A stretch of DNA of 7,024 bases from an uncultured Clostridia bacterium (GCA_944388615.1 CALXJL010000074.1:1-7024), one strand, 5' to 3'. Counted from the stretch's first letter, positions 1-5,026 are shown. Notes: generated from the sequence alone by a model not told the origin. Numbers and translations are program-made.

Positions 1-58
1 AAAACACTTTGAAAGTGGAAAAAATATAAAGCAAAAAAATGGCTGGAGGTGTATAAAA

Positions 59-223
59 ATGGCTGCAAAAGGAGCAAGAGAACCAATAACATTAGAGTGT
101 ACAGAATGTAAAAGAAGAAATTACATGACAGAAAAAAACAAAAAAAATAACACAGAAAGATTAGAAGTTGTTAAATATTGTAAATTCTGTAAAAAACGTA
201 CAACACATAAAGAAACAAAATAA
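59..223 (+). CDS. rpmG: 50S ribosomal protein L33, zinc-ribbon (four-cysteine) form
   Basis: A 54-residue basic protein of the large ribosomal subunit. The translation starts MAAKGAREPITLECTECK and carries two CxxC pairs (Cys14/Cys17 and Cys41/Cys44), the zinc-ribbon pattern of the Cys-containing L33 type. It ends with KKRTTHKETK, as this family does. Length is normal (about 49-55 residues). The start is set by GGAGGT at 45-50, eight bases upstream of the ATG. The reading frame stays open upstream to the window edge, but the ribosome-binding site and the family N-terminus support this start. It lies directly ahead of secE and nusG, the usual Firmicutes order, so the three are probably cotranscribed. 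No convincing promoter is visible in the 58 bases upstream. Confidence 0.95.
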   Translation: MAAKGAREPITLECTECKRRNYMTEKNKKNNTERLEVVKYCKFCKKRTTHKETK

Positions 224-246
224 CCTTATTTAGGGGGGAACCTATT

Positions 247-657
247 ATGGCTAAAGATGCTAATAAAAGTAGCAAAAAAGAAAAGAAAAAATTTATGAAA
301 GATTTTAAGTCTGAATTAAAAAAAGTTACTTGGCTGACTCCAAAAGAATTAGTTAAGAATACTATGGCAGTTATAACAATTGTACTAATTGTTGCTGTTA
401 TAGTGTTTATTTTAGATTTAGCATTTAAATCAATTAATGATTATGGAATAGATAAATTAAAGGATTTTGTATCTTCAGAATCATATAATAATGAAGAAGA
501 AACAAATACAACTACAGAAAATGCAGAAGAAGTAAATACTGAAGATAGTGCTGAGGATAACACTGAGGATAATACAGAAGAGGTATTAAATACAGTGGAT
601 GAAAATGCTCAAGATATCCCAACAGAGGATAATAGCGAAGAACAGCCAGCTGAATAA
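247..657 (+). CDS. secE: Preprotein translocase subunit SecE with long acidic C-terminal tail
   Basis: Small essential subunit of the SecYEG translocon, clamping SecY in the cytoplasmic membrane. Residues 1-19 are Lys-rich. Residues 20-38 match the conserved amphipathic SecE segment (FKSELKKVTWLTPKELVKN). One hydrophobic transmembrane helix runs about 39-60. A typical single-span SecE would end near residue 70-75, but this one continues about 60 residues. That tail has about 23 Asp/Glu and no Lys/Arg, with EDNT-like repeats around residues 99-110. By known SecE topology the tail should face outside the membrane; that is inference. Its base composition resembles the rest of the gene and no frameshift is evident. 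The start follows a G-rich ribosome-binding site (AGGGGGGAA, 232-240). It sits 23 bases after rpmG and 25 before nusG, a normal context. Confidence 0.93.
   Translation: MAKDANKSSKKEKKKFMKDFKSELKKVTWLTPKELVKNTMAVITIVLIVAVIVFILDLAFKSINDYGIDKLKDFVSSESYNNEEETNTTTENAEEVNTEDSAEDNTEDNTEEVLNTVDENAQDIPTEDNSEEQPAE
541..576 (+). repeat. Three tandem 12-bp units in the secE tail
   Basis: Three in-frame 12-base units (541-552, 553-564, 565-576) encode EDSA, EDNT, EDNT. The second and third differ at only two bases (GAGGATAACACT and GAGGATAATACA). A fourth related stretch, GAGGATAATAGC, lies further on near 627-638. The pattern suggests the acidic tail grew by short tandem duplication; that is inference. 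Confidence 0.65.
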
Positions 658-670
658 ATTTTATAAAAAA

Positions 671-675
671 GGAGG
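671..675 (+). promoter_or_regulatory. Ribosome-binding site that fixes the nusG start
   Basis: GGAGG lies seven bases before the ATG at 683. The frame is open further upstream to an ATG at 599 inside secE, but that would add 28 residues unlike any NusG and has no ribosome-binding site. The ATG at 678 is followed at once by a stop and is not in frame. Confidence 0.85.
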
Positions 676-682
676 CTATGTA

Positions 683-1219
683 ATGTCTCAAGTATATGAA
701 GAAAAAAAACCAAGATGGTACGTAGTACATACATATTCTGGCTATGAAAATAAAATAAAAACAGATTTGGAAAAAACAATTAAAAATAGAGAATTGGAAG
801 ATTTTTTCTTCGAAATAGTTGTCCCAATGGAGGAACAAATTGAAATAAAAGAAGGAAAAAGAAAAACTAATTTAAAAAAAGTATTTCCTGGTTATGTATT
901 AATAAAAATGATAGTAACAGAGGAAACTTGGTACATAGTAAGAAATACAAGAGGTGTAACTTCTTTTGTCGGATCTGGAACAGATCCAATACCACTTACA
1001 GACGAAGAAATTAGAAAAATGGGTCTAGATATTTCTGAAATAAAAGTAGATTATGATGTAAATGATTCAGTTTCAATAATAGACGGACCATTTAAAGATT
1101 TTGTCGGAACTGTAACAGAAATCAACAAGGAAAAACATAAGGTGAAGGTATTAGTATCAATGTTTGGAAGAGAAACACCTGTTGAATTAGAATTTTCTCA
1201 AGTACAAAAAGTAGTATAA
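683..1219 (+). CDS. nusG: Transcription termination/antitermination factor NusG
   Basis: A 178-residue elongation factor that binds the RNA polymerase clamp and links it to partners such as Rho or the ribosome. The N-terminal NGN domain spans about residues 11-98, with the hallmark RWYVVHTYSGYE at 11-22, VFPGYVLI at 67-74 and the NTRGVTSFVG segment at 88-97. A linker leads to the C-terminal KOW domain at about 125-178, including IDGPFKDFVGTV at 133-144. Length matches the family (about 175-185). Its place after secE and before rplK is the standard bacterial order. A hairpin-bearing spacer of about 100 bases separates it from rplK. Confidence 0.97.
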   Translation: MSQVYEEKKPRWYVVHTYSGYENKIKTDLEKTIKNRELEDFFFEIVVPMEEQIEIKEGKRKTNLKKVFPGYVLIKMIVTEETWYIVRNTRGVTSFVGSGTDPIPLTDEEIRKMGLDISEIKVDYDVNDSVSIIDGPFKDFVGTVTEINKEKHKVKVLVSMFGRETPVELEFSQVQKVV

Positions 1220-1227
1220 GTAAAATG

Positions 1228-1260
1228 CGAAATAGTAAAATTAAAATTTTATTTATTTCG
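1228..1260 (+). other. AT-rich hairpin in the nusG-rplK spacer
   Basis: The sequence CGAAATA...TATTTCG encloses a second arm TAAAAT/ATTTTA around a four-base loop. Together they give a stem of about 14 pairs, including one G-U, with a single bulged T. No T-run follows, so it does not look like an intrinsic terminator. It could be an mRNA processing or stability element ahead of the ribosomal-protein genes; that is inference. Confidence 0.4.
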
Positions 1261-1305
1261 AATTTATATATCTATAATTATTTTAGATGATTTACATACA
1301 AACTA

Positions 1306-1313
1306 AAGGAGGT
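1306..1313 (+). promoter_or_regulatory. Ribosome-binding site that fixes the rplK start
   Basis: AAAGGAGGTG is a near-perfect Shine-Dalgarno sequence seven to eight bases before the ATG at 1321. A GTG at 1312, in the same frame, overlaps this site itself and so cannot be the start. Initiation at 1321 gives the usual L11 N-terminus. Confidence 0.85.
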
Positions 1314-1320
1314 GCTAGAA

Positions 1321-1749
1321 ATGGCAGAAAAAGAGATTAGCAATTTAATAAAACTACAAATACCTGCAGGTAAAGCAACACCAGCTCCACCAGTAGGTCC
1401 AGCATTAGGTTCAAGTGGTGTTAATATTATGCAATTTGTTAAAGAATTTAATGATAGAACTGCAAACCAACCTGGAATGATAATACCAGTTGTAATAACA
1501 GTTTATAAAGATAAATCTTTTGAATTCATAACAAAAGTACCACCAGTAGCTGTATTAATAAAAAAAGCTGCTAAAATTGAAAAAGGTTCAGGAAAACCTA
1601 ATAGAGAAAAAGTTGCTACAATAACAAAAGCACAAGTAGAAGAGATTGCAAAACAAAAAATGCCAGACTTAAATGCTGCATCATTAGAGGCTGCAATGAG
1701 TATGGTAGCTGGAACAGCTCGTTCTATGGGTGTAATAGTAGCTGAATAA
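1321..1749 (+). CDS. rplK: 50S ribosomal protein L11
   Basis: A 142-residue large-subunit protein at the base of the L7/L12 stalk. It binds the GTPase-associated region of 23S rRNA and contributes to the thiostrepton site. The N-terminal domain (about 1-70) carries the proline-rich helix TPAPPVGPALG at 20-30. The RNA-binding C-terminal domain (about 75-142) ends with the signature DLNAASLEAAMSMVAGTARS followed by MGV. Length is standard (141-142). It is followed after 44 bases by rplA, with a hairpin between them that may bind L1. Transcription from the nusG side is likely. A -10-like TATAAT sits at 1273, but no matching -35 was found. Confidence 0.97.
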   Translation: MAEKEISNLIKLQIPAGKATPAPPVGPALGSSGVNIMQFVKEFNDRTANQPGMIIPVVITVYKDKSFEFITKVPPVAVLIKKAAKIEKGSGKPNREKVATITKAQVEEIAKQKMPDLNAASLEAAMSMVAGTARSMGVIVAE

Positions 1750-1756
1750 TAAAAAA

Positions 1757-1781
1757 TGGGAGAGGAAACTCGTTAGTACCA
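1757..1781 (+). promoter_or_regulatory. Candidate L1-binding hairpin before rplA
   Basis: TGGGAG at 1757-1762 pairs with CTC at 1769-1771 and CCA at 1779-1781. This gives two short helices separated by a one-sided internal loop GTTAGTA (1772-1778). The last pair abuts the Shine-Dalgarno AAAGGAGGT (1781-1789). L1 is known in other bacteria and archaea to repress its own mRNA at sites with two helices and an asymmetric loop. The shape and position fit, but the identity as an L1 site is inference. Confidence 0.45.
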
Positions 1782-1793
1782 AAGGAGGTAAAA

Positions 1794-2477
1794 ATGAAAA
1801 GAGGAAAAAGATATCTAGAAAGTGAAAAGCTTATAGATAAATCAAAACTTTATACTGCTGAAGAAGCATTAGAAATAGTTGAAAAAATGCCAAAACCTAA
1901 ATTTGATGAAACAGTTGAATTACATGTTAAATTAGGTGTTGATTCAAAACATGCAGATCAACAAGTAAGAGGAACAACTGTATTACCAAATGGAACAGGT
2001 AAAGATTTAAAAGTATTAGTATTTGCTAAAGGTCCAAAAGCAGAAGAAGCTGAAAAAGCAGGTGCTGATTTTGTTGGAGCAGAAGAATTAATACCAAAGA
2101 TCGAAAAAGAAAATTGGTTTGATTATGATGTTATAGTTGCAACACCAGATATGATGGGAGTTGTAGGAAGACTTGGTAAAGTATTAGGACCAAAAGGTTT
2201 AATGCCTAACCCTAAATCTGGAACAGTTACAATGGATGTAACAAAAGCTATAAAAGAAATAAAATCTGGAAAAGTTGAATATAGATTAGATAAAACTAAT
2301 ATAATTCACTTAGGATTTGGAAAAGTTTCTTTTGGAACAAAAAAACTTTTAGAAAATTACAATGTAGTAATGGATGCTATAATAAAAGCTAAGCCAGCAG
2401 CAGCTAAAGGACAATATATTAAGAGTGTAGCTATATCTACAACAATGGGTCCAAGTATGTATGTAGACCAAAAATAA
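1794..2477 (+). CDS. rplA: 50S ribosomal protein L1
   Basis: A 227-residue protein of the ribosomal L1 stalk, which helps move deacylated tRNA out of the E site. In many bacteria it also represses its own operon. The family signature GRLGKVLGPKGLMPNPKSGT lies at residues 125-144. The N-terminus MKRGKRY, the region HVKLGVDSKHADQQVRGT (44-61) and the C-terminal SVAISTTMGPSMYVD (211-225) are all typical. Length is normal (about 227-235). The start follows AAAGGAGGT at 1781-1789. It sits between rplK and the rplJ leader, the standard order. Confidence 0.97.
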   Translation: MKRGKRYLESEKLIDKSKLYTAEEALEIVEKMPKPKFDETVELHVKLGVDSKHADQQVRGTTVLPNGTGKDLKVLVFAKGPKAEEAEKAGADFVGAEELIPKIEKENWFDYDVIVATPDMMGVVGRLGKVLGPKGLMPNPKSGTVTMDVTKAIKEIKSGKVEYRLDKTNIIHLGFGKVSFGTKKLLENYNVVMDAIIKAKPAAAKGQYIKSVAISTTMGPSMYVDQK

Positions 2478-2482
2478 TTATA

Positions 2483-2607
2483 AATAGCCAAAGAAAGTAG
2501 GCGTTTTTATAAGTCCTACCGAGGCATGAGATAAATGGTTAATGAACCAATCTTTATGTCTTGGAGAATGGACAAAAGATTGGTTTATTTAGTTATCTTT
2601 GATAACT
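2483..2607 (+). promoter_or_regulatory. L10 (rplJ) leader, autoregulatory mRNA element
   Basis: The core matches the conserved Firmicutes L10 leader. GCC (2487-2489) pairs with GGC (2523-2525), and GTAGG (2497-2501) pairs with CCTAC (2515-2519). Between the helices lie AAAGAAA on one side and CGA on the other, a kink-turn-like junction. Downstream, bases 2541-2555 can pair backward in a hairpin of about 2526-2562 (TGGTT/AACCA tip). They can instead pair forward with 2575-2589 in a 15-pair stem (11 perfect pairs, then a G-U and three more). A further hairpin, AGTTATC/GATAACT, lies at 2591-2607. In B. subtilis the L10(L12)4 complex binds such a leader and controls attenuation. Here the switch logic is inferred from the competing stems. 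No long T-run is present. Confidence 0.88.
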
Positions 2608-2611
2608 TAGG

Positions 2612-2632
2612 ATATAAATAATAAATTTATAT
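2612..2632 (+). other. Small hairpin just before the rplJ ribosome-binding site
   Basis: ATATAAAT (2612-2619) and ATTTATAT (2625-2632) form eight A-T pairs around a five-base loop, ending directly at GGAGGTGA (2633-2640). It is weak thermodynamically. It may hold the Shine-Dalgarno in an open position or simply reflect AT-richness. Confidence 0.3.
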
Positions 2633-2644
2633 GGAGGTGAAAAA

Positions 2645-3148
2645 ATGGCAAGTGAGAAAATATTAAAACAAAAAGAAGAACTTGTAAATACACTAGCAGA
2701 TGAATTAAAACAAGCAAAAGTTATAATCTTGACAGATTATAGAGGAATAACAGTTAGTGATGTAACAAATTTAAGAAAAGATTTAAGAAATGTGAATGCA
2801 TCATATAAAGTTATAAAAAACAACATAATAAAAAGAGCATTAAATAAAAATGAGGAGAATGGTTTAGATGAATTATTAGAAGGTCCTACAGCAGTAGTTA
2901 TAGGAGATGAAGATTATTTAGAACCAGCTAAAGTTATTTATAATTTTGTAAAAAATAATGATTTTTACAAAATAAAAGGTGGAATAATAGATGGAAAAGT
3001 GGTTTCTGCAGAAGAAATTATAACACTAGCCAAACTACCATCAAGACAAGAATTACTTGCAAAACTTGCAGGTGCATTACTTGGAAATATTACAAAACTT
3101 GCAATTGCGCTTGATCAAGTTAAAGTTCAAAAAGAAGCAAATGCATAA
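2645..3148 (+). CDS. rplJ: 50S ribosomal protein L10
   Basis: A 167-residue protein that anchors the L7/L12 dimers to the ribosome and binds the GTPase-associated region of 23S rRNA. The conserved DYRGITV lies at 31-37 and SYKVIKNNIIKRAL at 53-66. The signature LPSRQELLAKLAG lies at 131-143. A C-terminal helix (about 145-165), which in the family carries the L12 binding sites, follows. Length is standard. The start is preceded by GGAGGTGA (2633-2640). Expression is probably controlled by the L10 leader directly upstream, with rplL cotranscribed 60 bases downstream. Confidence 0.97.
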   Translation: MASEKILKQKEELVNTLADELKQAKVIILTDYRGITVSDVTNLRKDLRNVNASYKVIKNNIIKRALNKNEENGLDELLEGPTAVVIGDEDYLEPAKVIYNFVKNNDFYKIKGGIIDGKVVSAEEIITLAKLPSRQELLAKLAGALLGNITKLAIALDQVKVQKEANA

Positions 3149-3165
3149 AAGATAATAGAAATAAA

Positions 3166-3183
3166 TGTTCATGCCAGTGAACA
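3166..3183 (+). other. Hairpin in the rplJ-rplL spacer
   Basis: TGTTCA (3166-3171) and TGAACA (3178-3183) form six pairs around the loop TGCCAG. No T-run follows. It may mark RNA processing or help set the higher rplL dose, since four or six L12 copies are needed per L10; that is inference. Confidence 0.35.
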
Positions 3184-3208
3184 ATAAAAAAATAAGGAGG
3201 AATTTAAA

Positions 3209-3577
3209 ATGGCAAAAATAGATGAATTATTAGAAACAATCGACAGCTTAACAGTTGTTGAGTTATCAGAATTAGTAAAAGGAATAGAAGAAAAATATGG
3301 TGTATCTGCAGCAGCAGTAGCAGCTCCAGCAGCAGGTGCAGCAGGTGCTGCAGCAGCTGAAGAAAAATCATCATTTGATGTTGTATTAAAAGAAGCAGGA
3401 GCAAACAAAATCCAAGTTATAAAAGTTGTTAGAGATGTAACAGGATTAGGATTAAAAGAAGCTAAAGAATTAGTTGATGGAGCTCCAAAAACAATAAAAG
3501 AAGGAGTTTCTAAGGACGAAGCAGAAGAAATGAAAGCTAAATTTACAGAAGCAGGAGCAGTTGTAGAATTAGCATAA
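3209..3577 (+). CDS. rplL: 50S ribosomal protein L7/L12
   Basis: A 122-residue stalk protein that recruits and activates translational GTPases. It works as dimers bound to L10. The N-terminal dimerisation domain is residues 1-32. An Ala-rich flexible hinge (about 33-52, rich in GCA codons) follows. The C-terminal factor-binding domain spans 54-122, with the conserved GLGLKEAKELVDGAP at 79-93. Length is normal. The start follows AAGGAGGAA at about 3194-3202. It is the last gene of the ribosomal-protein unit here: a strong terminator begins six bases after its stop, and no rpoB follows. Confidence 0.98.
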   Translation: MAKIDELLETIDSLTVVELSELVKGIEEKYGVSAAAVAAPAAGAAGAAAAEEKSSFDVVLKEAGANKIQVIKVVRDVTGLGLKEAKELVDGAPKTIKEGVSKDEAEEMKAKFTEAGAVVELA

Positions 3578-3582
3578 TATAT

Positions 3583-3620
3583 AAAAATAGAAAGGTGTTT
3601 TTAATACCTTTCTATTTTTT
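3583..3620. terminator. Bidirectional intrinsic terminator after rplL
   Basis: A perfect 14-pair stem joins 3583-3596 and 3606-3619, with possible extension into the loop. The plus strand ends in a run of six T (3615-3620). Read on the minus strand, the same stem is followed by TTTTTATAT. It therefore serves rplL on one side and the 47-codon minus-strand gene on the other. The stop codon of that gene (3612-3614) lies inside the stem. Confidence 0.9.
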
Positions 3621-3755
3621 CTCTTTAGGAACGATTACTTTTTTATTTTTCGATATCTTAGAATTTGGTTTCTCAATTCCGATCTTATGATATACAGGAG
3701 AAATATTTAAATCATCACCTTTTCCAGATACTATCTCAATTTTTTTCTTACTCAT
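3612..3755 (-). CDS. Small basic protein of unknown function (47 residues)
   Basis: I do not recognise this protein with certainty. The minus-strand ATG at 3755 is preceded by AGGTGG (3763-3768) at seven bases, a strong ribosome-binding site. The product starts MSKKKIEIVSGKGDDLNISP and ends KKVIVPKEKK. It is Lys-rich, with no signal peptide, membrane helix or cysteine. The middle has a hydrophobic-polar pattern (LNISPVYHKIGIEKP, 16-30), and the basic tail from about 30 looks disordered. Support for a real gene comes from the start site, a TATAAT-like -10 at 3792-3797, an exactly placed stop within a terminator, and its tight fit between rplL and the scpB promoter. A small nucleic-acid or ribosome-associated role is possible but unproven. 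Confidence 0.72.
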   Translation of the reverse strand: MSKKKIEIVSGKGDDLNISPVYHKIGIEKPNSKISKNKKVIVPKEKK

Positions 3756-3791
3756 AAATTCACCACCTAGTAAAAAATATATTAATATAAT

Positions 3792-3797
3792 ATTATA
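3792..3797 (-). promoter_or_regulatory. Possible -10 box for the small minus-strand gene
   Basis: A perfect TATAAT on the minus strand lies about 37 bases before the ATG at 3755. The -35 region (TGTTTT at 17 bases' spacing) is poor. The surroundings are almost entirely A/T, so chance matches are likely. Confidence 0.35.
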
Positions 3798-3826
3798 ATA
3801 TCATATTTGATATAAAAACACAAATA

Positions 3827-3855
3827 TTGACATTAATCAGAAAAAATGAAATAAT
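3827..3855 (+). promoter_or_regulatory. Sigma-A promoter for scpB
   Basis: A perfect -35 TTGACA (3827-3832) is followed after 17 bases by AATAAT (3850-3855). The latter is preceded by TGA at 3847-3849, an extended -10. Transcription would start near 3862, giving a leader of about 40 bases before scpB. Confidence 0.7.
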
Positions 3856-3874
3856 AGATAAAGAATTATAAGAT

Positions 3875-3887
3875 GAGAGGTGAAGGG
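3875..3887 (+). promoter_or_regulatory. Unusually distant ribosome-binding site of scpB
   Basis: The only purine-rich, Shine-Dalgarno-like stretch is GAGAGGTGAAGGG, ending 17 bases before the ATG at 3905, instead of the usual 5-10. An in-frame stop (3899-3901) excludes an upstream start for ScpB. Two short overlapping frames (ATG at 3873, GTG at 3880) begin here and run past the scpB ATG, stopping at 3932 and 3915. Confidence 0.45.
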
Positions 3888-3904
3888 AAAATATCCTATA
3901 AAAC

Positions 3905-4471
3905 ATGGAAAATAAAGATTATTATCCTATAATAGAAGCAATATTATTTGCAGCCGGAAGAGAAGTTGATAAGAAAGAATTAATGCTTGCATTAGAATTA
4001 GACGAAAATCAAATAAATGAGCTGATGAACAATATTATGTTAGAATACGATTCTAGAAATAGAGGAATGGAGATAATAAAACTTGAAGATAAATATCAAA
4101 TGGTTACAAAGCCTGAGTTTTATGAGTATATATATCCAATATTTGATAAAAGAAGTAAACCTAATTTATCTCAAGCAGCTTTAGAAACTTTAGCAATAAT
4201 TGCCTATAATCCTAGAGTAACAAGAGCAGAAATAGAAACAATTCGTGGTGTTAATTCAGATGGAACGATTTATAAATTATTAGATTATAACTTAATAGAA
4301 GAATCTGGAAAGTTAGATGCACCAGGTAGACCAACAACATATAAAGTTTCAACAGAATTCTATAGATTATTTGGAATAAAAAATATTAAGGACTTACCAG
4401 AGTTACCAAAATATAAATTAAATGAAAATAAACAAATTGTGATAGATGAAATAATAGAAGATAAAGAATAA
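3905..4471 (+). CDS. scpB: Segregation and condensation protein B (ScpB)
   Basis: A 188-residue partner of ScpA and SMC in the bacterial condensin complex that compacts and segregates the chromosome. ScpB dimers bind the kleisin ScpA. The sequence has the two-winged-helix layout of the family. The first domain starts at IIEAILFAAGREVDKKEL (9-26). The second holds the signature LSQAALETLAIIAYNPRVTR (88-107), then IRGVNSDGTIYKLL (113-126), GRPTTYKVSTEF (141-152) and RLFGIKNIKDLPELP (154-168). Length is normal (about 180-200). The usual upstream partner scpA is absent here; the gene has its own promoter. The last codons form half of a palindromic terminator shared with the convergent gene. Its ribosome-binding site is unusually distant. 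Confidence 0.94.
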   Translation: MENKDYYPIIEAILFAAGREVDKKELMLALELDENQINELMNNIMLEYDSRNRGMEIIKLEDKYQMVTKPEFYEYIYPIFDKRSKPNLSQAALETLAIIAYNPRVTRAEIETIRGVNSDGTIYKLLDYNLIEESGKLDAPGRPTTYKVSTEFYRLFGIKNIKDLPELPKYKLNENKQIVIDEIIEDKE

Positions 4472-4493
4472 ATGTCATTCTTTGTCTTCTATT
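4453..4493. terminator. Bidirectional terminator built from two coding ends
   Basis: Bases 4453-4469 pair with 4477-4493 in an uninterrupted 17-pair stem (one G-U, at 4462/4484) around a seven-base loop. The left arm encodes the end of ScpB, including its stop. The right arm encodes the end of the convergent DUF4364-like gene, with its TGA stop at 4475-4477. The plus strand continues GATTTTT (4494-4500). The minus strand continues with the weaker T-rich ATTTCATC. Only three bases separate the two genes, so termination must act here or further inside the opposing gene. Confidence 0.8.
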
Positions 4494-5026
4494 GATTTTT
4501 CTGTAAGTAACTCTAAGATTTTAGGATATATTGTATTTGCGTTATTTTTCCAATTATCTGAGATTTCTTGAGCTTGGTTTCTAGAACCAGCAAATGTTTT
4601 TATTTCAAAAATTGTATCATTATTTTCTACTATTTTACAACTAACTATAAAATTGTTTTCACTCTTAGGTGTATATTCTGTTATTATAGACTGTTCGTTT
4701 TCGAAATTCTCAAGTTCATTTTTAAAATTACTATCTACTCTTAATTTTACAATCCCTGGTAAAATATCAAGAGTTAATTCCAGTGTTTCGCGACCAAAAT
4801 CAGTCATATCATAAAAATTATGTTCATTTTTATAATAACTAATAATATATCCGTTTTCCAATAAGTCAGCTAGAAATTGTTGAAAATAAAAATAATTCAT
4901 ATCAGTTACAGCTAAGACAAGATTTAATAGAGAATCACTTGAAATAGGTTTACCAACTTTATTGATTATATATAAAAGCAAAACTTTATTTTCTGCTAAA
5001 GACTCATTATCAGATGTTAGTTTCAT
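4475..5026 (-). CDS. DUF4364-like winged-helix protein
   Basis: A 183-residue protein resembling the DUF4364 family found in Clostridia, whose function is not established. The N-terminal part (about 10-90) reads as a winged helix-turn-helix: LAENKVLLLYIINKVGKPIS at 10-29, then MNYFYFQQFLADLLENGYI at 43-61, then a wing-like FYDMTDFGRETLEL at 71-84. This suggests DNA binding, but that is inference. The C-terminal half (about 100-183) is mixed alpha/beta and acidic, without a membrane helix. The start follows AAGGAGAG (minus strand, 5033-5040), six bases before the ATG. It faces scpB tail to tail and is divergent from the J-domain gene. The last residues, IEDKE, are identical to those of ScpB because of the shared palindrome. 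Confidence 0.8.
   Translation of the reverse strand: MKLTSDNESLAENKVLLLYIINKVGKPISSDSLLNLVLAVTDMNYFYFQQFLADLLENGYIISYYKNEHNFYDMTDFGRETLELTLDILPGIVKLRVDSNFKNELENFENEQSIITEYTPKSENNFIVSCKIVENNDTIFEIKTFAGSRNQAQEISDNWKNNANTIYPKILELLTEKSIEDKE

Noticed and set aside
5..30. Small CACTT/AAGTG hairpin and TATAAA as a terminator or promoter before rpmG
   Set aside because: The stem has only five pairs with no T-run, and there is no -35 at a usable distance.
39..56. Five-codon frame MAGGV before rpmG
   Set aside because: It arises from the rpmG Shine-Dalgarno itself (GGAGGT inside it) and has no ribosome-binding site.
512..838. Minus-strand frame across the end of secE and the start of nusG
   Set aside because: It overlaps two certain genes, has no start signal, and its aromatic-rich translation is typical of an antisense frame in AT-rich DNA.
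1273..1278. TATAAT as a promoter for rplK
   Set aside because: No acceptable -35 at 16-18 bases and no TGn extension; such hexamers are expected by chance in this AT-rich spacer.
3310..3357. GCA triplet run in rplL as a microsatellite of interest
   Set aside because: It encodes the normal Ala-rich hinge of L7/L12, which is repetitive in most bacteria.
3169..3408. Minus-strand frames with Ala-rich or Leu-rich products across rplL
   Set aside because: They are shadows of the GCA-rich hinge codons of rplL. They have no ribosome-binding site and their composition is artefactual.
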